Part shown: positions 25,703 to 35,686 of the stretch, piece after piece
Layout of the letters: each line of letters begins with the position of its first letter
Position numbering within the stretch: position 1 is the stretch's first letter
Source of the DNA: Williamsia soli
Lineage (GTDB): Bacteria; Actinomycetota; Actinomycetes; Mycobacteriales; Mycobacteriaceae
NCBI RefSeq assembly: GCF_017377795.1
Contig: NZ_JAFRDR010000014.1
Coordinates: 1-64,000 of the forward strand
Direction of reading: 5' to 3'
DNA length: 64,000 nucleotides
Program-made: the position numbers and the translations under genes
The notes under the pieces: model-generated
Seen by the model: the letters and a program-made list of their open reading frames with translations, nothing else
Told to the model about the DNA's origin: nothing
The model's database searches: none

Positions 25703-27553
25703 TCAACCGCGGCGGAGATCTGAAGGTGCCCGGGAACCGAACTTTGTCGGGCGGCTGGGGTGGAGTGGTGGATAAATGAGGGTCAGGGTCGATCCGAGTG
25801 TGAAGTAGCTGCGTAGCAGGCGGAAACAGAGGTACATCGGGATGTACCTCACCGCGCTCGGACGCCAGATCACACACACCACGACCGTCATGATCATCGA
25901 CATCCCTAGCAAGGTCGCGACCACAGGTTGCCATTGCAACGACGAGAACGTCGAGCCGAAGGCGACGCCGGCGATCACCGCGAAGATGATCAATGGGGCG
26001 AGCATCGCACGACGGGCGGCGTTGACGAGGTTGAACGGCAAGACGAAGGTCCCCACCATCGTGCGTCGGTCCAGCAGCATGGCCCGGTTGCGGGCACTGA
26101 GGTGGTAGATGCTGCGGAACCACCGGGTGCGTTGTTCTCGGAGGTGAGCGTACGACGCCGGGGTCTCGCTGTAGTACACCGCTTTCGGGTCGGCGACACT
26201 GCGGTAGCCCGCAGTGGTCAGACGCATACAGATGTCGGTGTCTTCGCCGTTCATTCCCTGGACCATTCCGCCGACCCTGAGCAACTGGTTACGGCGATAG
26301 ACCGCGAACATACCCGGAATACCCATGACACCTTGGTATCCGTCCAGCGACACCTGGAAGAAGCCATGACGCATGTACACCTCGATGAGTCGGCACTTGT
26401 CTATCCAGGTCTTCTCTTCGGCAGGCATGGGAATTCCTCCGACACAGCCGACTTCGGGATCTGCGAAGTGCTTCATCGCTGTTTCCAGGCAGCCCGGCCC
26501 GATGACGGTGTCGGCGTCGATACGGACTACGAACTCCTCGGTGATCCGCGCGATGCCCAGATTCAACGCGATGGCTTTGCCCGGTGTCGGGCACTCGAGT
26601 ACCTCCCCGGTGATGTGAGCACACTCCCCGATCGCTTCCCCCGCAACGGCGGCAGTCGCGTCCGTGGATGCGTTGTTCACCACGTACAGACGAATGCGCC
26701 CTGGATATGTCTTTGCCGCGTCGTCGACGGCCGCGATGGTGGCAGCGATGCTGTGGCCTTCGTTGTGCGCGGGCACCAGTATGGCTGTGGGCGGTGAGAA
26801 CTCGTGATTGCGTGACTTCTTCAGTGCGTGAGCGCCGAACAGCGCTGTGGAGGCCGCCAGCAGTTGCTGCATCAAGAAGACACCGGCACCGATGCCTCCG
26901 AGGATTGCCCAGTGCTTCAGTGTTTCCACGACGTCGAAGAAGACGTGGAGGGCGAGGGCCGCACCTACGATCGCGAACGCGAGGCACCCGACCAGTGTCG
27001 CGAACGCTGCAGGGTCGATTCGCCCTTCATGGCGCTGCGGCCCCTGCACCGGGAGTTGGGCCTGTCTCAGAACCGTGTGCGGGAAGATACCGAGAGCGAT
27101 GAGCCCGGACAACATCTGGGCACCGTAGACGGAGATCGAGACGATGCCGGCATCGTGCAGTAACCAGGTCAAGAAGTCGATGAGGAAGCAGAAGACAGCG
27201 TACTTGCCGAGCAGGGAAGCACCGAGCGCGATCCGCCGCCAGACATTGCTGTACGCGTGGATGGCGTAGGTCAGAAAGAACAGGACCAGGAACAGTCGGA
27301 GCGGGAACACCACTTGTCCGCGGGCTTCGTGGAGCACGACCAAGTCGCGGGGCAGGTCGTCCCAGCCACCGGCATGGACGATCACGGTACGGGCACACAT
27401 GGCGATGATGGACACCCCCGCGAACGTGATCAGGAAGCCGTTGGTCCCGCTCGGCGGTCGGTCGACTGCGTAGCCGACCGGCGCGCTGTCGACTGAGCGG
27501 AAATGGTCCGCGATCGCCTCGGTGTGTTCCGGTCCATCCTCGAGTGCGGTCAT
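25703..27553 (-). CDS. processive GT2 membrane glycosyltransferase (cellulose/hyaluronan synthase-like)
   Basis: 616 residues from the start at 27553 (MTALEDGPEHTEAIADHF); the open frame extends upstream but would overlap the BcsB-like gene. About five N-terminal membrane helices precede a GT2 domain with ILVPAHNEG, VVNNASTDAT, VRIDADTV (DxD-type), GMNGEDTDICMR (catalytic base region) and QRTRWFRS (QxxRW). Further helices form the C-terminal part. QxxRW and flanking helices mark processive synthases that polymerise and export a glycan. It is co-transcribed with a BcsB-like protein and SqdB, so sulfoquinovose may be the donor sugar; that link is inference. Confidence 0.85.
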   Translation of the reverse strand: MTALEDGPEHTEAIADHFRSVDSAPVGYAVDRPPSGTNGFLITFAGVSIIAMCARTVIVHAGGWDDLPRDLVVLHEARGQVVFPLRLFLVLFFLTYAIHAYSNVWRRIALGASLLGKYAVFCFLIDFLTWLLHDAGIVSISVYGAQMLSGLIALGIFPHTVLRQAQLPVQGPQRHEGRIDPAAFATLVGCLAFAIVGAALALHVFFDVVETLKHWAILGGIGAGVFLMQQLLAASTALFGAHALKKSRNHEFSPPTAILVPAHNEGHSIAATIAAVDDAAKTYPGRIRLYVVNNASTDATAAVAGEAIGECAHITGEVLECPTPGKAIALNLGIARITEEFVVRIDADTVIGPGCLETAMKHFADPEVGCVGGIPMPAEEKTWIDKCRLIEVYMRHGFFQVSLDGYQGVMGIPGMFAVYRRNQLLRVGGMVQGMNGEDTDICMRLTTAGYRSVADPKAVYYSETPASYAHLREQRTRWFRSIYHLSARNRAMLLDRRTMVGTFVLPFNLVNAARRAMLAPLIIFAVIAGVAFGSTFSSLQWQPVVATLLGMSMIMTVVVCVIWRPSAVRYIPMYLCFRLLRSYFTLGSTLTLIYPPLHPSRPTKFGSRAPSDLRRG

Positions 27554-27563
27554 GAAAGCCCGG

Positions 27564-29486
27564 TCACCGAGATGGATTCGCTGTGGCCGGATCACTCGCG
27601 CGGGTGGTTCCGTCCGGATAGATGACGAAGCTGCCCTGGCTCGTGATGACTTGTGCAGGTTCGGTTCCGAATGCCGGGAGCGTGAGCAGCCCAGGACTGC
27701 CTGCGTATTGGATGACCAAGCCGGCCGTACTGGTGTCACTGGTGGCGGGTTCGACGATCATGCCGGTGTCGAACGCCGAGATGTTCAGATTCGGTGTTGC
27801 CGGTCCGGCTTCGATCCGGCCGTCGGTCAGCCGAACCAGAGGATCGGTGGTCGCGCTCTGGCCGATGAGGACAAACGGTTGACCCGGGGCCGGCTCGGCA
27901 TTCCACAGGATATTCGGATCGTACTGCGCCGGTGTGAATTTGGTGAGTACCGGAACGATCGCGTTGAGCTGTTCGATCGCCGCCGGCGCGGGAGCATCGG
28001 GAAGGTAGACCGCAAACCCTCCGGCCAAGTCCCGAGGAACGGACGTGAAACCGCTACCACCATCGTCACCGAGGAGCAGTGCCGAGCTCGGCTCCAGTTG
28101 CATCGGATAGGTTGTCACCCGAACGTCGCATCCACCGAGATCTCGATCGCGTTGAACTGTGAGTGTCAGCGAGTTCTCCAGCAATTGCGCCGCCGGCGGT
28201 AGCGCGATCGTTACCTGGCTTGCCGTCGAATTCAGTCGTCGACTGTCGATCAGCTGCCCGTTCAGTTGGGTGTTCAGGATCCAGGTCAGATCGTCCGGGG
28301 CTGCGGGCAGCGACAGAGCGACCCGCACCGCTTGCGGCAATCTCCCGCCGGGCAGGTCGGCGAGGGAGTAGCCGGAGCCCCACCGATGGCTGTCCGCGAT
28401 CTGGACCACAGTCGTGTCGGCGCCAAGAGCGTCCAATCCGACTTCGTTTCCGTCGGGAACAGGAGAGGAAAGTATCTGCGGATCGCTCTGTCCGGAGTCA
28501 GCCGTTTCGACTGTTGGTGTCGTCAAGAACCGTGAGATCAACGCGCCGTCGGGTTCGAGAACCGCCACGACAGGGTTCTTCTTCACAGTGCCCATCTGCA
28601 GCGGATCGTCGGAGTCGTCGGAGCCCGACCAGTTCAGATCTTCGATCGCCTGCCGCGGGCCGACCAGGATTGTGTTCTCAACGTCTTCATCGGGCACTTC
28701 ACCCGAGAAGGTCACCTCGTGACCCGATCGGGTCAGCGCTATGCCAAGGTGGGCCGCCGTTGTGCGCCATGGGTCACCGGTGTCGGCGAGGACGACGGTG
28801 ACCCGGCGATCCCAGGACACCACGGCGTCGCGGATGGTGTGGACACGTTCGTCCAGTGCTGCCTCGACGACACTCGCCGGGTCGAGGTGGACCTGCATAC
28901 CGGCCGAGTGATCAGGAGTGCACGTCCGGTCGTCGAGCGTTCCCTGGACCAGCGCCTGGACACGAACCTGCCCGTCGCTCGAGAGCTGATCGGGAACGTC
29001 GATCAAGGCCTCCAGGGGATTGCTCCCCCGCGGCAATTCGCTCTTGAAGACCTGCTGGCCGTCCATCCGGATGACCAGGAACACCACGCTGTCCTGTGCC
29101 ACCTGGGTGGTACCGGTCAACTTCAGCCGGGTCTCATCGCGCCCGGAATCGGCCGGGAAGGCCACGAGAAAACTCGACGACGGGGAATCGTCCGTCAGCC
29201 AGACGCCGTCCTCGTAGCCCGCACCGGACAGCGACTTCGTGAAATGCCGATCGGCCGGGACGTCGAGACTGTCGTCGTCGGCGTCACGATCGAACCAGGA
29301 CGGCCGTACGATCACGAATGCGAGCAGCAGCACCAGTGCGATGCCGAGCACCCACCACGCCGAACGAGGTACCGAACGCCCCTGCTCACCGCGAAAGTAC
29401 TCGGGGTCAGTCCGGTCAGCCCGGCGCACATCCTCATTCGGTGCCCCCGGCCGAGCGTCGCCCTCGGGTGAGTCGTCGTCGCTCAT
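27564..29486 (-). CDS. BcsB-like membrane-anchored glycan synthase partner
   Basis: 640 residues. One N-terminal membrane helix (about 43-62, SAWWVLGIALVLLLAFVIV) is followed by a large extracytoplasmic region. That region has beta-sandwich character resembling the cellulose synthase subunit BcsB (FLVAFPADSGRDETRLKLTG; ALPPAAQLLENSLTLTVQRD). BcsB guides the nascent polymer after the membrane synthase. The stop is 10 bases before the glycosyltransferase start and the start overlaps SqdB by four bases. Most BcsB proteins have a C-terminal tail anchor; here the anchor is N-terminal. The BcsB call is by pattern and context. Confidence 0.7.
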   Translation of the reverse strand: MSDDDSPEGDARPGAPNEDVRRADRTDPEYFRGEQGRSVPRSAWWVLGIALVLLLAFVIVRPSWFDRDADDDSLDVPADRHFTKSLSGAGYEDGVWLTDDSPSSSFLVAFPADSGRDETRLKLTGTTQVAQDSVVFLVIRMDGQQVFKSELPRGSNPLEALIDVPDQLSSDGQVRVQALVQGTLDDRTCTPDHSAGMQVHLDPASVVEAALDERVHTIRDAVVSWDRRVTVVLADTGDPWRTTAAHLGIALTRSGHEVTFSGEVPDEDVENTILVGPRQAIEDLNWSGSDDSDDPLQMGTVKKNPVVAVLEPDGALISRFLTTPTVETADSGQSDPQILSSPVPDGNEVGLDALGADTTVVQIADSHRWGSGYSLADLPGGRLPQAVRVALSLPAAPDDLTWILNTQLNGQLIDSRRLNSTASQVTIALPPAAQLLENSLTLTVQRDRDLGGCDVRVTTYPMQLEPSSALLLGDDGGSGFTSVPRDLAGGFAVYLPDAPAPAAIEQLNAIVPVLTKFTPAQYDPNILWNAEPAPGQPFVLIGQSATTDPLVRLTDGRIEAGPATPNLNISAFDTGMIVEPATSDTSTAGLVIQYAGSPGLLTLPAFGTEPAQVITSQGSFVIYPDGTTRASDPATANPSR

Positions 29487-30679
29487 TCGCTCTGCTCCTG
29501 GGCCGCCGACCTGCGATCACCGTTCCAGTAGGAGACGCAGGGTATTCGGCTGACGTCGATGCGATCGGCGTACTTCTGGGCGATCTCCGCCGATTCGGCC
29601 AGGAGACCCGACACCAGCCGGGTGGGTTCCAGGCCCAACTCGGTGAGGTGATCGTTGCGGGCCTCGAGATCATTCATATCGGCTTCGGCGCGCGGGTTGA
29701 GCACCGGGCCGACGGTGGCCCCGGTGGTGGCTGCCACCAGGTCCGCCAGGTCGCGCACCCGATGCGTCTCGGTCAACTGGTTCATCACCCGGACGCGTCC
29801 GGACACCTGGGCCCCTGACTCGACGGCGAGGCGGATGCAGTGCACCGAATCCCTGATGTTGATGAACGCTCGTGTCTGACCACCGGAGCCGTGGACGGTC
29901 AACGGGTATCCCACCGCCGCTTCGACAAGGAACCGATTCAAGACGGTTCCGTAGTCGCCGTCGTAATCGAACCGGTTGATGAGTCGGTCATCCCGTCTCG
30001 TTTCGTCGGTCTGGGTCCCCCAGACGATCCCCTGGTGAAGGTCGGTGATCCTCACGTTGTCGTTGCGGGCGTAGAACTGGAACAACAACTGGTCCATCGA
30101 TTTGGTCAGGTGATAGACGCTGCCCGGTGCAGTGGGATAGAGGATCTCGCGCGTGTGCAGGTCACCGTTCCGGTCCGGGTAGCTGACAGACAGGTATCCC
30201 TCCGGCAGGTCTACGGGCACAGACTCGTACCCGTAGACACCCATCGTGCCCAGATGAACGATATGGATATCAAGGCCAAGATCGACGACCGCAGCGAGGA
30301 GATTGTGCGTGACGTTGATGTTGTTGTCGACGGTATAACGCTTATGTGCAGGCGTTTTCATCGAGTATGGAGCTGCCCGTTGTTCTGCGAAGTGAACAAC
30401 ACAATCCGGCCGAATCGCAGCGAGCATGGAAATGAGGGATTCGTAGTCATGCGCGAGGTCCAGTTCGACGAAATCCATGCCGTTCCCGGATTCCGAGCGC
30501 CACGCATCCAGTCGCTCGTCGATGGTGGCGATCGGAGTGAGTGAGCGCACCCCGAGTTCGTCGTCGATTCGGCGACGAACAAGGCTGTCGGCGATGATGA
30601 CATCGTGGCCGTGTTCAGAAAGATGCAATGCCGTGGGCCAACCGCAGAATCCGTCGCCGCCGAGGATCACCACCCGCAT
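29483..30679 (-). CDS. sqdB: UDP-sulfoquinovose synthase (SqdB/SQD1 family)
   Basis: 398 residues from ATG 30679, which has GGGAGGTGG seven bases upstream; the frame is open to 30775 without a better start. An extended SDR with the family-typical nucleotide motif LGGDGFCGWPTALHLS (6-21), TMGVYG, the catalytic YHLTK, and ETRRDDRLINRFDYDGDYGT. It converts UDP-glucose plus sulfite to UDP-sulfoquinovose in the cytoplasm. No SqdX-type glycolipid transferase is nearby; instead it is coupled to a BcsB-like protein and a processive GT2. The last ten codons overlap the next gene's start region. Confidence 0.9.
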   Translation of the reverse strand: MRVVILGGDGFCGWPTALHLSEHGHDVIIADSLVRRRIDDELGVRSLTPIATIDERLDAWRSESGNGMDFVELDLAHDYESLISMLAAIRPDCVVHFAEQRAAPYSMKTPAHKRYTVDNNINVTHNLLAAVVDLGLDIHIVHLGTMGVYGYESVPVDLPEGYLSVSYPDRNGDLHTREILYPTAPGSVYHLTKSMDQLLFQFYARNDNVRITDLHQGIVWGTQTDETRRDDRLINRFDYDGDYGTVLNRFLVEAAVGYPLTVHGSGGQTRAFINIRDSVHCIRLAVESGAQVSGRVRVMNQLTETHRVRDLADLVAATTGATVGPVLNPRAEADMNDLEARNDHLTELGLEPTRLVSGLLAESAEIAQKYADRIDVSRIPCVSYWNGDRRSAAQEQSE

Positions 30680-30722
30680 TGTCGCCACCTCCCGACGCCA
30701 TGTGTACTTCTGGATGATCTCT

Positions 30723-30998
30723 CTAAACTGTTTGCGCTGCTTTTCTTTTGCTGCGACCCCGAGCGGTGAGGACACCCGCGAGCCAGCCGACCGCGAACAG
30801 AACGATCAGAATGAACCACAACGGCGACCGAACACTGACCCAGAACAGATCGACGGAAATCGAGTCCCGGTTCTGGAGGATGAACACGACCGCCAGAATC
30901 GTCAGAATCAGAGCTATCCCCCGCGACAGGGAGAGAGCCGGAAGTGAACGGCCTTTCGCGGGCACGTTTCCGGTGCGGCGGTCGGTGCTGTCAGACAT
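30723..30998 (-). CDS. LapA-domain small membrane protein
   Basis: 91 residues from ATG 30998 (MSDSTDRRTGNVPAKG). Two membrane helices (about 25-43, IALILTILAVVFILQNRDS, and 53-72, WFILIVLFAVGWLAGVLTAR) with the NRDSISVDLFW linker are the LapA (lipopolysaccharide assembly protein A) domain pattern. A basic C-terminal tail follows. Actinobacterial members have no established function. It is the first gene of the minus-strand operon, 43 bases before sqdB, and divergent from the alkyl sulfatase gene. Confidence 0.82.
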   Translation of the reverse strand: MSDSTDRRTGNVPAKGRSLPALSLSRGIALILTILAVVFILQNRDSISVDLFWVSVRSPLWFILIVLFAVGWLAGVLTARGRSKRKAAQTV

Positions 30999-31242
30999 AC
31001 CTGAGAGGCTACTGCCGCGCGTCACCATTGTCCGCGCTTCAGCGAATCAACGCGACCTTGACCATAATTTCTGAGCAGCACACTTGACCCGATTTTTCAT
31101 CACTCTTCCGGCGTCGCTGATCGCTATTCACGACGCACAGCAGAAATGAAAGGACACCCGACGTCGCTATCGATTCATATTGCCTGCGCTGCAGTCCAAC
31201 ACAGGTAACAATGGTTCTCACGACGTCAAACCAAGGAAAGGC

Positions 31243-33153
31243 ATGGTGAGCGTGATGGGAAATCCGCAAGAAGCCACTTCGTCCGTGGCCGATGCGAACT
31301 CGGCGGCGCGTTCCTCGCTTCCATTCGGTGACACCCGCGATCTGGACAATGCCTCCCGTGGGCTGATCGCGACTCTGGATTCATCGGTGATCGCAGGCGA
31401 CGACGGCAATCCGGTGTGGGATTGCGCCGAATTCGACTTCCTCACCGAAAGCTGCCCACCCACCGCCAATCCCAGTCTGTGGCGACAATCGGAACTGGTT
31501 GCCCGGCACGGTCTGTACGAGGTGACCGATCGCGTGTATCAGATCCGAGGATTCGATCTGTCGAACATGACCCTCGTCGAGGGTGACACCGGCGTGATCG
31601 TCATCGATCCGCTGATCTCGGCCGAGACCGCGGCCGCGGGTCTCCAGCTCTATCGGGAACAGCGTGGCGACAAACCGGTGGTTGCCGTCATCTATACCCA
31701 CTGCCACATCGATCACTTCGGCGGTGTCAAAGGGGTCACCACTCAGGAGGCTGTGGACGCCGGCGACTGCCTGATCGTTGCTCCGTCGGGTCTGGTTGAA
31801 CACGCTGTGGCCGAGAATGTTTATGCCGGAACAGCTATGGGACGCCGGGCCGCCTACATGTACGGCGCGGCACTGCCCCGCGGCCCGCAAGGCGCCGTCG
31901 GAGCCGGCTTGGGTCAGTCGACATCCACCGGGCACGCCGGACTCATCTCACCGACGGTGAACATCTCGAAGACCGGTCATACCGAAACCATCGATGGCGT
32001 GACCATCGAGTTCCAGATGACCCCCGGCACCGAGGCGCCCGCGGAGATGAACTTCTACTTCCCGCAGATGCGCGCTCTGTGTATGGCCGAGAACGCCACC
32101 CATACGCTGCACAATCTGCTGACGCTGCGCGGCGCGCTCGTCCGGGATCCGCACGTGTGGTCGAAGTATCTGACCGAAGCAATCAACCTGTTTGCCGGCC
32201 GCTCGGACGTATTGTTCGCTTCCCACCACTGGCCGACCTGGGGCACCGACGAACTCACCGAGTTTCTCGCACTCCAGCGTGACCTCTACGGATATCTGCA
32301 CGACCAGACTCTGCGGGCCCTCAATCAGGGCAAGACCGGCCTGGAGATAGCCGAGGACATCCAACTGCCGCCCGCCTTGGGCGAGGCGTGGCACACCCAC
32401 GGGTACTACGGCTCGGTCAGCCACAACGTGAAGGCCATCTATCAGCGATACATGGGGTGGTTCGACGGCAATCCAGCCCACCTATGGGAACACCCTCCGG
32501 TCGAGTCGGCGAAGCGTCACGTGGAGTTCATGGGCGGTGTCGAGGCTGTGGTCGAGAAAGCGCGAAAGACTTACGCCGATGGCGACTTCCGGTGGACGGC
32601 GACCGTCCTCAACTACGTACTGTTCACCGACCCGGACCACGTCGCGGCCAGGGATCTGCAAGCAGACACCCTCGAGCAACTCGGATACGGCGCCGAGAAC
32701 GGGACCTGGCGGAACTTCTTTCTGATGGGTGCCTACGAGCTGCGCAACGGAGCGGTGGGCACCCCCACCACCGCCGCCGCGCCTGACATCATCGCCGCCA
32801 TGACCGTCGAGCAATTGTTCGATGCGATCGCGCTGCGCCTCGACGGGCCGGCGAGCTGGGACGCTCACATCACGATCGACTGGGTCATCAGCGATCAGAA
32901 CCGCCGACATCGCACCGAATTGCGCAATGGTCTCCTCGTCCACTTCGACGTTCCCGACGACGGACCCGGATCCGCCGAGGCGACGTTCACCCTGACCAAA
33001 ACCGCACTGCTGAGCGTGTTGCTGGGAGGGGTCGACCTTCAGAGCGCCATCTCAGACGGTGCGGTGTCCGTCGACGGAGACGCGACACGATTCGCCGAAC
33101 TCGCCGGTTACCTCGACCAACCCGACCCCGATTTCGCCATCGTCACACCCTGA
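31243..33153 (+). CDS. alkyl sulfatase, SdsA1-type metallo-beta-lactamase fold
   Basis: 636 residues from ATG 31243, preceded by AAGGAAAGG; a TTG-like start at 31180 and an ATG at 31255 are alternatives. The metallo-hydrolase motif THCHIDHFGG (about 152-161) binds two zincs. Then come MAENATHTLHNLLTLRG and the HHWP segment typical of linear primary alkyl sulfatases, an alpha-helical dimerisation domain, and a C-terminal SCP2-like domain. It releases sulfate from alkyl sulfates such as SDS-like esters. No signal peptide is obvious, unlike secreted SdsA1. It adds to the sulfur theme of the element. Confidence 0.9.
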   Translation: MVSVMGNPQEATSSVADANSAARSSLPFGDTRDLDNASRGLIATLDSSVIAGDDGNPVWDCAEFDFLTESCPPTANPSLWRQSELVARHGLYEVTDRVYQIRGFDLSNMTLVEGDTGVIVIDPLISAETAAAGLQLYREQRGDKPVVAVIYTHCHIDHFGGVKGVTTQEAVDAGDCLIVAPSGLVEHAVAENVYAGTAMGRRAAYMYGAALPRGPQGAVGAGLGQSTSTGHAGLISPTVNISKTGHTETIDGVTIEFQMTPGTEAPAEMNFYFPQMRALCMAENATHTLHNLLTLRGALVRDPHVWSKYLTEAINLFAGRSDVLFASHHWPTWGTDELTEFLALQRDLYGYLHDQTLRALNQGKTGLEIAEDIQLPPALGEAWHTHGYYGSVSHNVKAIYQRYMGWFDGNPAHLWEHPPVESAKRHVEFMGGVEAVVEKARKTYADGDFRWTATVLNYVLFTDPDHVAARDLQADTLEQLGYGAENGTWRNFFLMGAYELRNGAVGTPTTAAAPDIIAAMTVEQLFDAIALRLDGPASWDAHITIDWVISDQNRRHRTELRNGLLVHFDVPDDGPGSAEATFTLTKTALLSVLLGGVDLQSAISDGAVSVDGDATRFAELAGYLDQPDPDFAIVTP

Positions 33154-33174
33154 CCGCCCGGTGAAGGACACGCC

Positions 33175-34146
33175 ATGTCGGTGTTGATACCGGACAACCA
33201 GCGTCGCTCTACCGACGAACTCGACGAACGCCTCGATCTGGCGATCGGTGACAGCCGGGCAAAGCAGTCCGCGTTCTGGGTGATGCTGCTGCTGTCGAGC
33301 GTGATCGCCGCAGCGGGTATCACGTCAGATTCGACCGCCACGGTGATCGGCGCCATGATCGTCGCTCCGCTGTCGACACCGATTCTGGGTGTGGGACTCG
33401 GCATCGTCACCGGCCGGGGAGCCCTCATCGCGCGCAGCCTGCTCTACGTCCTCGCCGGCATCGTCCTGGTCGTGGCCGTCGGGTTCCTCCTTGCCCAGCT
33501 GCTCCCGAATCCGACGAACGTGTTGTCGAACTCCCAAGTTCTTGGCCGCACCTCGCCGACGCTGATGGACCTCCTGGCCGCACTCGCCACCGGGCTGGTC
33601 GGTGCCGTCGCCATCACCCGCCGCGACGTCGGAGACGTCTTGCCTGGTGTCGCGATCGCCATCTCGCTGGTTCCCCCACTCGCGGTCGCAGGAGTGTGCC
33701 TGGGTTCGTCGGCACCGATCCTCGCACTCGGCGCGTTCGTACTCTTCGCCTCCAACGTCATCGCGATGATCATCACCGCAGCGGTGGTGTTCATCGTTGC
33801 GAAATACCACGTCTCAGCCGACGACCGCCGTCACCAGCGCGCACGGGCCTACCTGGTGCTGACGGTAGCGCTTGTCGTGGTGGCGGTGCCGATGGTGGTC
33901 AACTCGTTGTCATCGCTGTGGGCCCGCCAGGTTTACACCGCCACCGAGGACTGGCTGTCCGGGACTCCTGGGGCAGATGTCTCAGGGGTGACCTGGCACG
34001 GCAACAAGGCGACCATCACCGTATTGGGACCACCTACGCTCCCACCCATAGCCGACTTGGAGGCGTCGGTAACCGACCTGCTGCCCTGGCACCCCACCAT
34101 CACCTTGATCCATGACTTCGGCACCACGATGAACGAACCTGAGTAG
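33175..34146 (+). CDS. DUF389 family multi-pass membrane protein
   Basis: 323 residues with AAGGA about eight bases before the ATG. The N-terminal segment (LDERLDLAIGDSRAKQSAFW) leads into the DUF389 domain. Its hallmark TVIGAMIVAPLSTPILGVGLGIVTG is followed by five to six hydrophobic helices and then a soluble C-terminal tail. Function is not established for the family. It lies 21 bases after the alkyl sulfatase and is probably co-transcribed. Confidence 0.87.
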   Translation: MSVLIPDNQRRSTDELDERLDLAIGDSRAKQSAFWVMLLLSSVIAAAGITSDSTATVIGAMIVAPLSTPILGVGLGIVTGRGALIARSLLYVLAGIVLVVAVGFLLAQLLPNPTNVLSNSQVLGRTSPTLMDLLAALATGLVGAVAITRRDVGDVLPGVAIAISLVPPLAVAGVCLGSSAPILALGAFVLFASNVIAMIITAAVVFIVAKYHVSADDRRHQRARAYLVLTVALVVVAVPMVVNSLSSLWARQVYTATEDWLSGTPGADVSGVTWHGNKATITVLGPPTLPPIADLEASVTDLLPWHPTITLIHDFGTTMNEPE

Positions 34147-34339
34147 CCGCCGATCTGGGCTTGGCACAGTACAGCAGGATGCAAAGACCACATTTGTGAG
34201 CCACACATTGCGATGCGTATCCGGCGGAAGGCACAAAGGAACAGCACCATTACGGACACCGAAACGCCGCGAATCGCGAGCGCTGCAAGACCTTTCCCGA
34301 CACCGAGTGCATCGTCAGCACGCGCAGTAGGCTATTAAC

Positions 34340-35686
34340 ATGGCTGACGCTGGTGCAGTGCCTGAGGTTGCGGCACGTGCGTATATGTACGGGTTTCCGT
34401 TAGTGTTCAATCTCGATCAGATGAACCGATATGTCAGCGAAGGAATCGGCGCAAACCCTGCGGCGCCGTTCAATTCGTTCAGCCATGCGCGCACGCTGGC
34501 CGGCCCGAAGGATACGTTCGTCACGATCAACAACGACACCGTGTATTCGATGGCGCAGCTCGATCTGTCCGTCGGCCCGGTGACGTTGCAGGTACCCGAC
34601 ACCGCCGGTCGCTATTACGTCCTGCAGTTCGTCGACGCCTGGACGAACAACTTCGCCTACATCGGCCACCGCGCCACCGGCACCGGTGCCGGGCAGTTCG
34701 TGCTCGTACCGCCCGGATGGGACGGCCCGACCCCGCAGGACGCCACCGTGATCACTTTCCCGACCACCGTCGCCTCCATCGTCGGGCGGTGGGCGTGCGA
34801 CGGCACCGACGACCTTCCCGCCGTTCACGCTCTACAAGACGCCACCGTCCTGACGGCGCTCGATGCCGACGCTGCGCCGACTGGGCTACCTAAGCCAGAT
34901 GCGGGTGTCGACGCTGAACTTCTGTTTCTGGAAAAGCTGCGCCTGTGGTCCCAATCCTTTCCGCCGGCGCCACGAGACCGCGACCTGCAAGCATCCCTGG
35001 AACCCGTCGGCATCGTTACCCAGGGCGCCTCCCCCTATGCGACACCGGAACCGGGGTTCGCCGCTGAACTTGCCGCCGGTCTACACGCCGGTGAGGAGAA
35101 CCTGCATACGGCGCTGACCAAGGGGGCCAGCCCGGAGGTCAATGGCTGGAAACTCACGTTCCACGCATTCGATTACAACCTCGACTACTTCGAGGTCGGG
35201 GCGCTGGACGACCCGGCATTCAAGATCGACAACCCCCAGCTGCGCATCATCGAGCGCGCCGCGGCCGCCAAAGGCGGACTGTGGGGTAACCATCCGTATG
35301 AAGCGGCGTACATCATGACCTACCTCGACGACGCCGGCGACAAGCTCACCGGCACCAACACCTACACACTGCGGCTGGATCCGACACCGCCGGTGGGCGC
35401 GTTCTGGTCGCTGACCATGTACTCGGTCCCAGACTTCTACCTCGTCGACAATCCGATCGACCGGTACTCCATCGGAGACCGCACCCCTGGCGTACGCCGC
35501 GATGCCGACGGCGCACTGACCATCACCATCAGCCACACCGAACCCGCAGATCCCGTGGCACGGGCCAATTGGCTTCCCGCGCCTGCCGGGGACTTTCGGC
35601 CGGTGCTGCGGATGTACGAACCCGACCCGACCGTGCTCGATCAAACCTACGTCGTGCCCGCCATCACCCGCCTCCACACAACCTAA
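34340..35686 (+). CDS. DUF1254/DUF1214 domain protein
   Basis: 448 residues. The N-terminal DUF1254 part shows AYMYGFPLVFNLDQMN and TVYSMAQLDLSVGPVTLQVPD; the C-terminal DUF1214 part shows FWSLTMYSVPDFYLVDNPIDRYSIGD. Proteins with this architecture are common in bacteria and lack an agreed biochemical role. No signal peptide is visible here, though many family members have one. A second, divergent copy lies in the same element (38051-39436), suggesting a paired or duplicated role. Confidence 0.88.
   Translation: MADAGAVPEVAARAYMYGFPLVFNLDQMNRYVSEGIGANPAAPFNSFSHARTLAGPKDTFVTINNDTVYSMAQLDLSVGPVTLQVPDTAGRYYVLQFVDAWTNNFAYIGHRATGTGAGQFVLVPPGWDGPTPQDATVITFPTTVASIVGRWACDGTDDLPAVHALQDATVLTALDADAAPTGLPKPDAGVDAELLFLEKLRLWSQSFPPAPRDRDLQASLEPVGIVTQGASPYATPEPGFAAELAAGLHAGEENLHTALTKGASPEVNGWKLTFHAFDYNLDYFEVGALDDPAFKIDNPQLRIIERAAAAKGGLWGNHPYEAAYIMTYLDDAGDKLTGTNTYTLRLDPTPPVGAFWSLTMYSVPDFYLVDNPIDRYSIGDRTPGVRRDADGALTITISHTEPADPVARANWLPAPAGDFRPVLRMYEPDPTVLDQTYVVPAITRLHTT

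Noticed and set aside
25703-29486. Cellulose synthesis operon
   Set aside because: No PilZ domain, BcsC or cellulase gene is seen, and SqdB is coupled to the unit, so cellulose is not the best product guess.
31243-33153. Metallo-beta-lactamase (antibiotic resistance)
   Set aside because: The THCHIDH motif is shared by the superfamily, but the length, helical dimerisation region and SCP2-like C-terminus fit an alkyl sulfatase.
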